Below are positions 8,832 to 17,249 of a DNA stretch of 64,000 nucleotides, one piece after another. The notes beneath the pieces were generated by a model. It saw nothing but the letters and a program-made list of their open reading frames with translations, ran no database searches and was not told the origin of the DNA. Each line of letters begins with the position of its first letter. Within the stretch, counting starts at the first letter, position 1. This DNA comes from an uncultured Oscillibacter sp. (GTDB taxonomy: Bacteria > Bacillota > Clostridia > Oscillospirales > Oscillospiraceae). The stretch covers positions 1 to 64,000 of the forward strand of contig CAJTZI010000006.1 in the NCBI GenBank assembly GCA_910584075.1, read 5' to 3'. Position numbers and translations under genes: made by a program.

Positions 8832-9494
8832 ATGGAACTGAAAGACATCTTGAGCAAATGCGACCACACCCTCCTGACCCAGACGGCCTCCTGGGAGGAG
8901 ATTCAAAGCCTGTGCGATGAGGGGATCCGGTACGGCTGCGCCAGCGTGTGCATCCCCGCAAGCTACGTCAGGCGGGCCGCGGAATACGCCGCCGGGCGGA
9001 TTCCTGTCTGCACGGTCATCGGCTTCCCCAACGGCTACGACACCTCCGCGGCCAAGTGCTTCATGGCAAAGGATGCCGTGGACAACGGCGCAGACGAGGT
9101 GGACATGGTCATCAACCTCGGCTGGGTGAAGGACCGGCGGTGGGAGGACCTGCTCTCGGAGATCCGGGCGGTGAAGGCCGCCTGCGGCAGCAAGGTTTTG
9201 AAGGTCATCATCGAGTGCTGCATGCTGACGGACGAGGAGAAGATCCGCCTCTGCGGAATCGTCACAGACTCCGGCGCGGACTATATCAAGACCTCTACCG
9301 GCTTCGGCGGAGGCGGCGCTCTCCGGGAGGACGTGGCCCTGTTCGCCAGGCACATCGGCCCCCATGTGAAGATCAAGGCCGCCGGCGGCATCGCCGGCCT
9401 CCAAGACGCAGAGGACTTCATCGCCCTGGGCGCGTCCCGCCTGGGCACCAGCCGCATCGTCAGGGCCGTGAGGGCCATGGAGGCGGAAAAATAA
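8832..9494 (+). CDS. deoC: Deoxyribose-phosphate aldolase
   Basis: This 220-residue class I aldolase cleaves 2-deoxyribose 5-phosphate to glyceraldehyde 3-phosphate and acetaldehyde in deoxynucleoside catabolism. The Schiff-base lysine is K153 in DYIKTSTGFG. The family motifs DEVDMVINLG (88-97) and KVIIECCMLT (124-133) are present. The length is normal. It lies directly behind the MBL hydrolase, with none of the usual deo partners (phosphorylase, phosphopentomutase) in the window. Confidence 0.96.
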   Translation: MELKDILSKCDHTLLTQTASWEEIQSLCDEGIRYGCASVCIPASYVRRAAEYAAGRIPVCTVIGFPNGYDTSAAKCFMAKDAVDNGADEVDMVINLGWVKDRRWEDLLSEIRAVKAACGSKVLKVIIECCMLTDEEKIRLCGIVTDSGADYIKTSTGFGGGGALREDVALFARHIGPHVKIKAAGGIAGLQDAEDFIALGASRLGTSRIVRAVRAMEAEK

Positions 9495-9520
9495 TTCCTC
9501 TTTGTAGAAAAACGTCTGAC

Positions 9521-9563
9521 AAATCCCCTCCGTTGTCGAATCATACGGCATCGGAGGGGATTT
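9521..9563. terminator. Bidirectional terminator between deoC and ylbJ
   Basis: AAATCCCCTCCG (9521-9532) pairs with CGGAGGGGATTT (9552-9563) around a 19-nt loop, between converging genes. Confidence 0.75.
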
Positions 9564-9565
9564 GA

Positions 9566-10495
9566 TCAGCCCAGGACGTATTTTCGGAGGGCCAGGGCCA
9601 GAACTGCGGACAGCAGGCCCTGGAGGACCTTGCCCAGGAGGCAGTTTCGCAGGCGCAGGCCGCTGCCCTCCAGCACCGCCGCCGTCTGACACAGCACGGA
9701 CAGCCCGCCCCAGCCGGCACACCCCGACGCCAGGACAAAGCCGAAGCCGTCCGCCGCCAGCAGGGGCGTCAGGGAAAAGAGCTCCGTCAGCCCCACCAGC
9801 AGCGGCCCCATCCGTCCTCCCAGGGCGGCCAGGGGGGCCGCCAGCACGTAGAAGAAGATCACGAAGGCGCAGACGGACAGCATCCCCGCCGATCCGCCCC
9901 GCACCGCCTCCACCAGGGCGGCGAAAAAGGAGCCTTTCTGAGAAGGGGTTCTCCTTGTCATATGTTGAGAAGAGCCGTGTTCCCTGCCCCGGCGGAAGGC
10001 CAGACCCGTCAGCAGAGCAGCCAGAATGTGGATCAGCCACAGCCACACCCCGGTCCGGACGCTGCCAAAGACCCCGGCCCCCAGCACGCTGATGAGGAAC
10101 ACGGGGTTGGAGTTGTTGCAGAAGGCCAGCAGACGCTCCGCCTCTCCCCGGGTCAGGGAGCCCTCCTGATAGAGGCGGGCCGCCGTCTGGGCGCCGATAG
10201 GATACCCGCCCGCCAGCCCCAGCAGCAGCGCGGAGCTGGCGCACCCCGGCAGGCGGAACAACGGCGTCATCAGCCCCGCCAGGTGGGGCGAGACCAGTTC
10301 TCCAAAGCCCAAGGACACCAGCAGACCGGACAGCACCAAAAAGGGAAACAGCGCCGGGACTACGGACCGCCCGCACAGAGTCAGGGCCTCCGCCGCCCAC
10401 CGGCGGATTTCCCCCGTGTCCGCCAAAAACCAGGCCAGCACCGCGCACAGCCCCAGGCAGGCCAGTCCCCGCCACCGCATTCTCATACACATCAC
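9566..10495 (-). CDS. ylbJ: Sporulation integral membrane protein YlbJ
   Basis: The 309-residue protein has about eight hydrophobic segments and the nucleoside-recognition (Gate) motifs typical of YlbJ: PALFPFLVLSGLL, GLAGGYPIGAQ and FCNNSNPVFL. In Bacillus and Clostridium it is a mother-cell gene needed for normal spore formation; its transported substrate is not known. It is divergent from yqfC-yqfD, another SigE-type sporulation pair, which fits a local sporulation cluster. The N-terminal MMCMRMRW offers several possible starts; I kept the first. Confidence 0.88.
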   Translation of the reverse strand: MMCMRMRWRGLACLGLCAVLAWFLADTGEIRRWAAEALTLCGRSVVPALFPFLVLSGLLVSLGFGELVSPHLAGLMTPLFRLPGCASSALLLGLAGGYPIGAQTAARLYQEGSLTRGEAERLLAFCNNSNPVFLISVLGAGVFGSVRTGVWLWLIHILAALLTGLAFRRGREHGSSQHMTRRTPSQKGSFFAALVEAVRGGSAGMLSVCAFVIFFYVLAAPLAALGGRMGPLLVGLTELFSLTPLLAADGFGFVLASGCAGWGGLSVLCQTAAVLEGSGLRLRNCLLGKVLQGLLSAVLALALRKYVLG

Positions 10496-10602
10496 CGCCC
10501 CTACCCTATGCCGGAGGAGGCGGGCTTATGTCCGGGACGCTTTCGTTTTCAGGCAAGTTTTTGCCCCGGGCTGCATAGGGTCAGACAAGGGGTGAACTGG
10601 AA

Positions 10603-10893
10603 ATGGAGCGAAATCGAAAAGACCGGACGGGCGGCGTCCTGACCACGGTGGCGGAGCTGTTCGACCTGCCGGCGGACGTGGTAGCAGGACTGCCCAGGCT
10701 GGAGATGGTGGGCAGCCGCCAGCTGTACCTGGAGCACCACACCGGAATCCTGGCGTACACAGATCAGCAGATCGATGCCAATACCGCCGGCGGCGTCCTG
10801 CGTGTAAAGGGAGAACGGCTGACACTATTGGCCATGACGGCGGGAGAGCTGCGGATCGGCGGGCACATCCAGTCCGTGGAGTGGGTGAGGTGA
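10603..10893 (+). CDS. yqfC: Sporulation protein YqfC
   Basis: The 96-residue protein matches the small YabP/YqfC fold in length and in the core LPRLEMVGSRQLYLEHHTG. YqfC is made in the mother cell under SigE and is placed next to yqfD across spore-formers. A stop and start separated by 4 bp couple it to yqfD. The ribosome site before ATG 10603 is weak (AAGGGGTGA about 12 bp upstream). Confidence 0.9.
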   Translation: MERNRKDRTGGVLTTVAELFDLPADVVAGLPRLEMVGSRQLYLEHHTGILAYTDQQIDANTAGGVLRVKGERLTLLAMTAGELRIGGHIQSVEWVR

Positions 10894-10897
10894 GGCC

Positions 10898-12100
10898 ATG
10901 CTGAACGGAATCATCAACCGTCTCCGCGGTCAGGTCCGCATCCGGGCGGAGAGCGCCTTTCCGGAGCGGATCCTGAACCTGTGCGGTGCCCGGGAGCTGG
11001 CCTTCTGGGACGTGGTGTGGGAGTCCCCCACCGCCTTTACCTGCCGTCTCAGCCGCCGGGACTGGCACATCCTGCGCCAGTCGGCAAAGCATCTGGACTG
11101 TGAGCTCACGGTGGTGGGCCGGGAGGGAGCGCCCTACTTTCTCTTCCGGTTTCGCCACAGGCAGTCTCTGCTGATCGGCCTGACCCTCTGCGCCACGGCA
11201 CTGTTTCTGGGCTCCTTCTTCGTCTGGGACTTCGTTGTGGAGGGCAATGAGACCGTGCCCGCGGAGAAAATCCTGCGGGCCCTGGAGAAAAACGACGTCC
11301 ACCTGGGCTCCTTCGGCCTGTCTCTGGACGGGGAGAGCATCCGCAACCATGTGCTGCTGGACATCCCGGAGCTGAGCTGGATCACCGTCAACGTCTCCGG
11401 CTGCCGGGCCCACGTCCAGGTGCGGGAGCGGACCCCGGCCCCGGAACGGCTGGACCGGCAGACTCCCTCCAATCTGATCGCCCGGCGGGCAGGGCTGGTA
11501 CTGAAGGTCCGGGCCGTGGACGGCGTAGCGGCCGTCCAGCCGGGGACCGCCGTGACGGAGAACCAACTGCTGGTCTCCGGCGTGGAGGACACGGAGACCG
11601 TAGGTGCCCGGGTGCTGGCGGGAATGGGCAGCGTCACCGCCCGGACATGGTACACATTGACCGCCGCCATGCCTCTGGAGGTACCGGAAAAACAGTACAC
11701 TGGAGAGGAAAAGACGTGTTTCTCCCTGGTCTTCGGCACCCGCCGCATAAAATTCTTCTCAAACAGTAGCATCCAGGGGGAGAAATATGATAAAATAACA
11801 AACAGGCATCCTCTCTCCCTCTTCGGGCTGCGGCTGCCGGCAACGCTGGTGACGGAGACCTTCCGCTTTTACGAGGCCGTTCCCTCCTCCCGGGAGGCGG
11901 CGGAGGCGGAGCGGGCCGGAGAGGAAATCCTGACCTCGCACCTGGCCTCCATCGTGGAGCCATACGGCACCGTCAGCTCCACGCTGTGCTCCTCCCGCCA
12001 GAAAGACGGCGTGCTGCTGGTGACCCTTTCGGCGGAGTGTGTGGAGGAGATTGGGACGCGGGTGCCCATCTACACGGAAGAACCGGGCCAAGGCCCGTAA
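10898..12100 (+). CDS. yqfD: Sporulation protein YqfD
   Basis: The 400-residue protein has a soluble N-terminal domain (1-85) and one strong transmembrane segment near residues 88-112 (LLIGLTLCATALFLG). A large extracytoplasmic domain carries the VEGNETVPAEKIL element seen in YqfD/stage IV proteins. The length equals Bacillus YqfD. It lies in the conserved order yqfC-yqfD-phoH-ybeY. Its role in spore formation is known from genetics; its biochemistry is not. Confidence 0.92.
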   Translation: MLNGIINRLRGQVRIRAESAFPERILNLCGARELAFWDVVWESPTAFTCRLSRRDWHILRQSAKHLDCELTVVGREGAPYFLFRFRHRQSLLIGLTLCATALFLGSFFVWDFVVEGNETVPAEKILRALEKNDVHLGSFGLSLDGESIRNHVLLDIPELSWITVNVSGCRAHVQVRERTPAPERLDRQTPSNLIARRAGLVLKVRAVDGVAAVQPGTAVTENQLLVSGVEDTETVGARVLAGMGSVTARTWYTLTAAMPLEVPEKQYTGEEKTCFSLVFGTRRIKFFSNSSIQGEKYDKITNRHPLSLFGLRLPATLVTETFRFYEAVPSSREAAEAERAGEEILTSHLASIVEPYGTVSSTLCSSRQKDGVLLVTLSAECVEEIGTRVPIYTEEPGQGP

Positions 12101-12118
12101 ACACAGGAGTGAATCTAT

Positions 12119-13099
12119 TTGGAACAGAGAATCAGCATCGAGCGGCTGGAGCAAGCCGTGAACATCTTCGGCTCCTTTGACGAGAATATCCGCCTTCTGG
12201 AACAGGAGTTCTCTGTCACGGTGACCAACCGGGACGGGGAGCTCCGGATCAACGGCGAGGCGGAGAACACCATGCCCGCCAGCAAGGCCATCCAGGCCCT
12301 GCTGACCCTCTCCAGCCGGGGGGAGGCCATCGGAGAACAGAATGTGCGCTATGTCATCAATCTGGTGCGGGCGGGAAAGGAGAGCCAGATCGCGGAGCTC
12401 ACCGGCGACGTGCTGTGCATCTCCGCCAAGGGCCGGCCCATCAAGCCCAAGACCATCGGCCAGAAGGAGTATATCCAGTCCGTGCTCAAGAACACCGTCA
12501 CCATCGGCGTGGGGCCGGCGGGCACTGGCAAGACCTACCTTGCCGTGGCCGCCGCCGTCCAGGCCTTCCGGGACAAGCAGGTAAACCGCATCATCCTCAC
12601 CCGCCCCGCCGTGGAGGCTGGGGAGCGGCTGGGCTTCCTGCCCGGGGATCTCCAGAGCAAGGTGGACCCCTACCTGCGGCCGCTGTATGACGCCCTCTTC
12701 GATATGCTGGGGGCGGAGACGTACCAGAAGTATCTGGAGCGGGGCAACATCGAGGTGGCCCCCCTGGCCTATATGCGGGGCCGGACTCTGGACGACAGCT
12801 TCATCATCCTGGACGAGGCCCAGAACACCAGCCGGGAGCAGATGAAGATGTTCCTCACCCGGCTGGGCTTCGGCTCCAAGATCGTCATCACCGGCGACGC
12901 CACCCAGATCGACCTGCCCGACGGCAAGACCTCCGGCCTGAAGGAGGCCATGCGGGTGCTCAAGAACGTGGAGGGCATCGGCATCTGCCAGCTGACCAAC
13001 GCCGACGTGGTCCGCCACGTCATGGTCCAGCGGATTGTCCAGGCCTACGAGGAGTATGAGACCCATAAAAGCCGGAGGGATGGGGGGAAGCGGAAATGA
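12119..13099 (+). CDS. phoH: PhoH-family ATPase/helicase (YbeZ type)
   Basis: The 326-residue P-loop ATPase has Walker A GPAGTGKT near residues 131-138 and Walker B FIILDEAQN near 229-237, after an N-terminal KH-like region. PhoH/YbeZ works with YbeY in rRNA processing and ribosome quality control, and the next gene here is ybeY. The start is TTG 12119, preceded by CAGGAG with 9 bp spacing; no ATG fits. The stop overlaps the ybeY start by 4 bp (ATGA), giving coupled translation. Confidence 0.94.
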   Translation: MEQRISIERLEQAVNIFGSFDENIRLLEQEFSVTVTNRDGELRINGEAENTMPASKAIQALLTLSSRGEAIGEQNVRYVINLVRAGKESQIAELTGDVLCISAKGRPIKPKTIGQKEYIQSVLKNTVTIGVGPAGTGKTYLAVAAAVQAFRDKQVNRIILTRPAVEAGERLGFLPGDLQSKVDPYLRPLYDALFDMLGAETYQKYLERGNIEVAPLAYMRGRTLDDSFIILDEAQNTSREQMKMFLTRLGFGSKIVITGDATQIDLPDGKTSGLKEAMRVLKNVEGIGICQLTNADVVRHVMVQRIVQAYEEYETHKSRRDGGKRK

Positions 13100-13584
13100 G
13101 GCGGCACTATATTCCCGTCACTGCCAGCGTCCCCGGCGTAAACGACAGCCGGAAGGCCCTCATCCGCAAGGTCATCCGCACAGCTCTGGCGGCGGAGGGG
13201 GTGGACTTTCCCTGTGAGGTGGATGTGCTTGTCACCAACGACGCGGAGATTCACCGCCTGAACCGGGAAACACGGCAGGTGGACCGCTCTACGGACGTGC
13301 TGAGCTTTCCCTCCTTTGCCCTCTCCCCCGGGGAACTGCCGGAGGCGGAGGATGCAGACCCCGGCACGGGGCTGGTGCCCCTGGGGGACATGGTGATCTC
13401 CATGGAGCACGTCGCCGCCCAGGCCAGGGAGTACGGTCACTCCACCCGCCGGGAGCTGGCGTATCTGGTGGTGCACTCGGTGCTCCATCTGCTGGGATAT
13501 GACCATGTGGACGAGGGGCCTATGAAGGCGCAGATGCGGGAGAGAGAGGAGATCATTCTCGCGGGGTTGGGGATTGGGCGCTGA
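13096..13584 (+). CDS. ybeY: Endoribonuclease YbeY, rRNA maturation factor
   Basis: The 162-residue protein carries the zinc motif HSVLHLLGYDH (H126, H130, H136), which defines the family. YbeY is a single-strand endoribonuclease used in 16S rRNA 3' maturation and 70S quality control. STDVLSFPSF near residue 68 is also typical. It overlaps phoH by 4 bp. In many Firmicutes dgkA, cdd and era follow; here a small unknown gene and recD2 follow instead. Confidence 0.96.
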   Translation: MRRHYIPVTASVPGVNDSRKALIRKVIRTALAAEGVDFPCEVDVLVTNDAEIHRLNRETRQVDRSTDVLSFPSFALSPGELPEAEDADPGTGLVPLGDMVISMEHVAAQAREYGHSTRRELAYLVVHSVLHLLGYDHVDEGPMKAQMREREEIILAGLGIGR

Positions 13585-13646
13585 GCCGCCCCCGGCAGGG
13601 GCAAATTCCCCCCTCCCGGCATAGGCTGTTCTTGAGGTGATTTACC

Positions 13647-13970
13647 ATGACATTACTTCAGGACGGCTGCATCGCCTTTCTCGCCGCCGTAGGCCTCACC
13701 ACCGTGGTCTGGCTGGCGGCCGGCGCCATCTTCCACGCGGGCCGGCCCGCCATCCCGGGCCTTTTGCTGGTCCTCCCCCTGCGGGGCGAGGCCCTGTCCA
13801 TGGAGTCCGACGTGCGGGAGCTGCGCCGGGTCCAGGGCCAGCTGCCCGGGGCCAGAATCATTCTGGCGGACTGCGGCCTCACGCCGGACGCCCGCCAGCT
13901 CGCCCAATACCTGGCGGGCCGCGGGAAAAACGCCGAGGTGGCGGACGGCGGGGATTTTCAAATGAAATAA
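13647..13970 (+). CDS. Small single-TM protein of unknown function
   Basis: The 107-residue protein has one hydrophobic segment near residues 8-30 (FLAAVGLTTVVWLAAGAIF). A soluble part of about 75 residues follows (LLLVLPLRGEALSMESDV..., then ARIILADCGLTPDARQL). I do not recognise a family. The alternation of beta-like and helical stretches suggests a small alpha/beta domain facing the cytoplasm. It starts after GAGGTGA, lies 62 bp after ybeY and 19 bp before recD2, and is probably in the same transcript. Confidence 0.7.
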   Translation: MTLLQDGCIAFLAAVGLTTVVWLAAGAIFHAGRPAIPGLLLVLPLRGEALSMESDVRELRRVQGQLPGARIILADCGLTPDARQLAQYLAGRGKNAEVADGGDFQMK

Positions 13971-13989
13971 GACAGAGGGAACAAAAGAC

Positions 13990-16197
13990 ATGGAAGAGCT
14001 GACCTGCTGCGAGGGGACCGTACATAGCGTCATCTTTCAAAATCCAGAAAACGGATATACCGTCCTCCGCCTCCTGACACCGGAGGGGGAGGCGGTCACC
14101 GTGGTGGGGTGCGTCCCCTGCGCGGCCCCGGGGGAGCACCTGGCGGCCTCCGGCGTCTGGGAGACCCATCCCCAGCACGGAGAGCAGCTGCGGGCCTTGG
14201 AGCTGGAGCGGTCACTGCCGGAGGACGAAGAGGAAATTTTCAGCTACCTCTCCTCCGGCATCTGTAAAGGCGTGGGCCCCGCCACCGCCCAGCGCATTGT
14301 GGACCGGTTCGGGGCGGAGACCCTGGACATTCTGGAGCGGGATCCGGAGCGGCTGAACACCATCAAGGGCATCACCTCCAAAAAGGCCCGGGAGATCGCC
14401 GAGGGATTCCGCCAGCATATGGGACTGCGGCGGCTGATGGCCTTTCTGGCCCAGTACCAGCTGCCGCCGGTGCTGGCCATGCACCTGCGGCGGCTGTATG
14501 GCGGCGAGGCGCTGGAGATGGTGCGCCAAAACCCCTACCTGCTGGCCGGCGATGGCTGGGGCGTGGCCTTCTCCGCCGCGGACGAGATCGCCATGAGCTT
14601 AGGGCTGGCCGCCGACAGCGGCTGCCGGGTGGAGGCGGCGGTGGCCTATGAGCTGGGCCATAACGAGAACAACGGCCACGTCTTTCTGCCCCGGAACAAG
14701 CTGCTGGACGCCACCTGCCGCCTGCTGGACTGCGGCCTGGAGCCGGTGGAGGCCGCCCTGGACGCGCTGATCCAGCGGGGGGCGGTGGTGCAGGAGCACG
14801 TGGCCAAGGTGGACGCCTGCTACCTCCGGCGGCTGTGGGAGGCGGAGCTGTCCGCCTGCACCCGGCTGAACGTCTTGCTGACGGCGGAGGCGGACGAGAG
14901 CCGCGCCGCGGAGCAGACGGTCCGGGAGATCGAGGGGGAGCAGGGCGTCACCTACGCCCCCCAGCAGCGGCAGGCGGTGGAGCTGGCGGCCCGGAGGGGG
15001 GTGCTGATCCTCACCGGCGGCCCCGGCACCGGCAAGACCACCACCCTGCGGGGCATCGTGGCCCTGTTCCGGCGGATGGGGCTGGACACGGTGCTGGCGG
15101 CCCCCACGGGCCGGGCCGCCAAGCGCATGAGCGAGCTCTCAGACTCGGAGGCCCAGACCATCCACCGCCTCCTGGGGGTAAAGTGGGACGAGAACACCCG
15201 GGAGCCGGTGTTCTCAAAGACGGAGAAAGAGCCCCTGGAGGCGGACGCGGTGATTGTGGACGAGATGAGCATGGTGGACCTGCCGCTCTTCTCCGCCCTG
15301 CTGCGGGCACTGCGGCCCGGCACCCGGCTGGTGCTGGTGGGAGACGCGGACCAGCTGCCCTCTGTGGGGGCGGGGAACGTCTTCTCCGACCTCATCCGCA
15401 GCGGCCGGGTGGAGACGGTGTTTTTGCGGGAGGTGTTCCGTCAGGCGGAGCAGTCCGCCATCATCCGCAACGCCCACGCCGTGAACCTGGGCCAGCCTCC
15501 CGCGCTCGCCAGCAACCAGGGGGACTTCTTCTTCCTCTGCCGCCGGGAGGCGGAGCGGACGGTCTCCACCGTGGTGGAGCTGTGCAAGACCCGCCTGCCG
15601 GGGGGCATGGGCATTCCGGCGGACCAGATTCAGGTCCTCTCCCCCATGCGCAAGGGGTCCAGCGGCACCGTCCGCCTCAACGGCTGCCTCCAGGAGGCGC
15701 TGAATCCCAAATCGCCGGACAAGCGGGAGCTTTTGTGGGGAGAGCGCCTCTTCCGGGAGGGGGACCGGATTATGCAGACCCGGAACGACTACGACGTCAT
15801 CTGGGAGAGAGAGGACGGCTCCGTGGGCAGCGGCATCTTCAACGGCGACATGGGCCGGATTGAGAAGATCGACCCCTCCGGGGAGGTGCTGGAGCTGGCC
15901 TTTGACGACGGGCGGCGGGCGGTCTACGGCATTGAACAGCTCAGCGAGCTGGAGCTGGCCTACGCCGTCACGGTCCACAAGGCCCAGGGCAGCGAGTACC
16001 GCTGCGCGGTGCTGGCGGCCATGCCCTCGGCCCAGTCGCTGATGGTGCGGGGGGTGCTGTACACCGCCCTGACCCGGGCCCGGGAGCTGCTGGTGGTGGT
16101 GGGGGACGACGCCGTTCTCCGCTCCATGGCGGCCAATGACCGCCAGCAGCGGCGGTACTCGGGCCTGCGGTGGCGGCTGGCCCACAGCGGAGAATGA
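13990..16197 (+). CDS. recD2: RecD2-type ATP-dependent DNA helicase (SF1B)
   Basis: The 735-residue protein is of normal RecD2 length. The N-terminal OB-like and helix-hairpin-helix region includes SYLSSGICKGVGPATAQRIV. The helicase core has motif I GGPGTGKTTT near residue 343 and motif II VDEMSM near 420. Motif III is LVLVGDADQLPSVGAG, and the SH3/motif VI end is VTVHKAQGSEY...LYTALTRA. RecD2 unwinds DNA 5' to 3' without RecB or RecC and acts in replication-stress repair. A strong terminator begins within the stop codon. Confidence 0.95.
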   Translation: MEELTCCEGTVHSVIFQNPENGYTVLRLLTPEGEAVTVVGCVPCAAPGEHLAASGVWETHPQHGEQLRALELERSLPEDEEEIFSYLSSGICKGVGPATAQRIVDRFGAETLDILERDPERLNTIKGITSKKAREIAEGFRQHMGLRRLMAFLAQYQLPPVLAMHLRRLYGGEALEMVRQNPYLLAGDGWGVAFSAADEIAMSLGLAADSGCRVEAAVAYELGHNENNGHVFLPRNKLLDATCRLLDCGLEPVEAALDALIQRGAVVQEHVAKVDACYLRRLWEAELSACTRLNVLLTAEADESRAAEQTVREIEGEQGVTYAPQQRQAVELAARRGVLILTGGPGTGKTTTLRGIVALFRRMGLDTVLAAPTGRAAKRMSELSDSEAQTIHRLLGVKWDENTREPVFSKTEKEPLEADAVIVDEMSMVDLPLFSALLRALRPGTRLVLVGDADQLPSVGAGNVFSDLIRSGRVETVFLREVFRQAEQSAIIRNAHAVNLGQPPALASNQGDFFFLCRREAERTVSTVVELCKTRLPGGMGIPADQIQVLSPMRKGSSGTVRLNGCLQEALNPKSPDKRELLWGERLFREGDRIMQTRNDYDVIWEREDGSVGSGIFNGDMGRIEKIDPSGEVLELAFDDGRRAVYGIEQLSELELAYAVTVHKAQGSEYRCAVLAAMPSAQSLMVRGVLYTALTRARELLVVVGDDAVLRSMAANDRQQRRYSGLRWRLAHSGE

Positions 16198-16234
16198 ATA
16201 TGCCGCCTCCGGCAAAGCCGGAGGCGGCATATTC
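16196..16234 (+). terminator. Terminator of the recD2 operon
   Basis: An 18-bp perfect stem, starting in the TGA stop and ending ATATTC, closes on a 3-nt AAA loop. It ends exactly where the next promoter begins. Confidence 0.8.
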
Positions 16235-16263
16235 TTGCCTTCTGGGGAATTTTGTGGTATTCT
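16235..16263 (+). promoter_or_regulatory. Sense promoter of the 25-codon ORF module
   Basis: TTGCCT (16235-16240) and TATTCT (16258-16263) are separated by 17 bp. The predicted start near 16270 gives a 5' leader of about 74 nt. Confidence 0.55.
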
Positions 16264-16343
16264 GATGCTGCTTCTGAAACAGGGGCAGAGCGTCGCATCA
16301 CAAGCGGGTGGTCAGCTACTCCCTGACGAAGGGGGGTGACGCT

Positions 16344-16421
16344 ATGCGGATCACATTACATATTAGAGCCTTTACGGTGACAATTGTTGTGAAAAGCAGA
16401 AACCGTCACCCTGGCCGGTGA
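16344..16421 (+). CDS. 25-residue peptide, candidate type I toxin-like ORF
   Basis: An ATG preceded by AAGGGGGGTGA, an almost perfect ribosome site with 5 bp spacing, opens 25 codons: a basic N-terminus, a hydrophobic core (AFTVTIVV) and a basic tail NRHPGR before TGA. The tail codons lie in the left arm and loop of a 10-bp stem hairpin. A promoter on the opposite strand (16490-16518) fires back across the 3' end, and a strong terminator closes the plus transcript at 16549. This layout is that of type I toxin-antitoxin loci such as txpA/ratA. The hydrophobic core is short for a membrane span, so toxicity is only an inference. It is too short for routine gene calling. Confidence 0.55.
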   Translation: MRITLHIRAFTVTIVVKSRNRHPGR

Positions 16422-16483
16422 CGGTTTCTCATTAGAGACCCAAGCCTAACATGAGCTGACCGCTTGCCGCGGCGCTCTTTCTT
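16385..16483 (-). ncRNA. Predicted antisense RNA to the 25-codon ORF
   Basis: The RNA is predicted from the promoter at 16518-16490 and the hairpin with a U-rich tail at 16427-16385, giving roughly 95-100 nt. It would be fully complementary to the 3' part of the sense mRNA, including the last codons of the ORF. The boundaries are estimates. Confidence 0.5.
16400..16427. terminator. Bidirectional hairpin overlapping the small ORF 3' end
   Basis: AACCGTCACC and GGTGACGGTT form a 10-bp stem with a 6-nt loop. On the minus strand it is followed by TCTGCTTTTC, so it can end the antisense RNA. On the plus strand the tail is weak. Confidence 0.7.
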
Positions 16484-16489
16484 TTCTCA

Positions 16490-16518
16490 AGTATAATCCC
16501 GCACCCATTTCCTGTCAA
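16490..16518 (-). promoter_or_regulatory. Near-consensus antisense promoter
   Basis: Reading leftward, TTGACA (16518-16513, perfect -35) and TATACT (16495-16490) are separated by exactly 17 bp. No gene lies downstream on this strand for several kilobases except the small-ORF module it opposes, which argues for an antisense RNA. Confidence 0.7.
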
Positions 16519-16524
16519 GCCCTG

Positions 16525-16549
16525 AACCGCCTGTCCGGGGCGGTTTTTT
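16525..16549 (+). terminator. Terminator of the sense transcript
   Basis: AACCGCC and GGCGGTT form a 7-bp stem followed by TTTTTTA, a good intrinsic terminator. It lies beyond the antisense promoter, so the sense RNA would span the whole antisense RNA. Confidence 0.75.
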
Positions 16550-16659
16550 ATAGAACGGGTTCCACGTTTCATGCAGCTTCTCCGGGAGAGGCGGGGGTGT
16601 TTAGGGGGCAGCGGCCCGGTCAGGGGCCGGGGCCCCACAACAGAAAAGGAGAATCACAC

Positions 16660-17151
16660 ATGGAACAGACCGCAAACTACCACCTCTCCCAATGGAAGGG
16701 AGAGGAGCGCATCCTGGTGGAGGACCTCAATACCGGCAACGCCAAGGTGGACGCCGCGCTGAAAGCCTAAGCGAAGGTCCGGCGGGCTGCCGGCGAGGCC
16801 GAGACCCAGGCCCGAACCGCGGCAGTGTCCTCCCTGAGCGCCGCCGTGGGCAAGCGGGGTAACTGCAAAATCTGGACCACCAGCTACCAGGGCACCGGGA
16901 CCGCCGGCCCCGGCGCTCCCACCTCCCTCACCTTTCCCAAAAAACCGGTGGCAGCGGCTATTGCCGACGGGAACGGTGCCCTGTATTGGCTGCTGCCAAG
17001 GGACGGCTGGATGATCTGTAACCGGACGTCCAATGTCCTCCGCTGGTCGGGGAGCACGGCCAAATGGTATTGCAGAGATAATGAGGCGTATACGCAGCTC
17101 AACATCAGCGGCGCAACCTACCACGTCTTTGCGCTGATCTCCATGGACTGA
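16660..17151 (+). pseudogene. Phage tail-type protein gene interrupted by an in-frame TAA
   Basis: ATG 16660 follows AAAGGAG and opens 36 codons (MEQTANYHLSQWKGEERILV...). They end at TAA 16768-16770. The same frame then continues without a stop for 126 codons to TGA 17151 (CKIWTTSYQGTGT..., ISGATYHVFALISMD). The N-terminus resembles the conserved start of prophage tail or tail-fibre-associated proteins in Oscillospiraceae (NYxLxQWxxxDRxxxxDFNxDNxKIDAAL), as I recall it. One substitution would restore a 163-residue protein. No other phage genes are nearby, so it is an orphan remnant or a cargo gene. A GTG restart at 16825 is possible. Confidence 0.7.
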
Positions 17152-17163
17152 CAGCCAGGGAAA

Positions 17164-17191
17164 GGCCCCCGCTCCGAATGGAGCGGGGGCC
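17164..17191. terminator. Bidirectional terminator between the phage remnant and the S-layer gene
   Basis: GGCCCCCGCTCC pairs with GGAGCGGGGGCC around GAAT. The genes on both sides converge on it. Confidence 0.8.
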
Positions 17192-17249
17192 TCGTCTGTT
17201 TACCTCAGCACTTGCTTAAGCAGTTCACTCTATGCAAAAGTTTGGTAAA

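Noticed and set aside
16196..17191. The island as an intact prophage or integrative element
   Set aside because: There are no integrase, structural module, attachment repeats or tRNA target nearby; only one broken tail-type gene is present.
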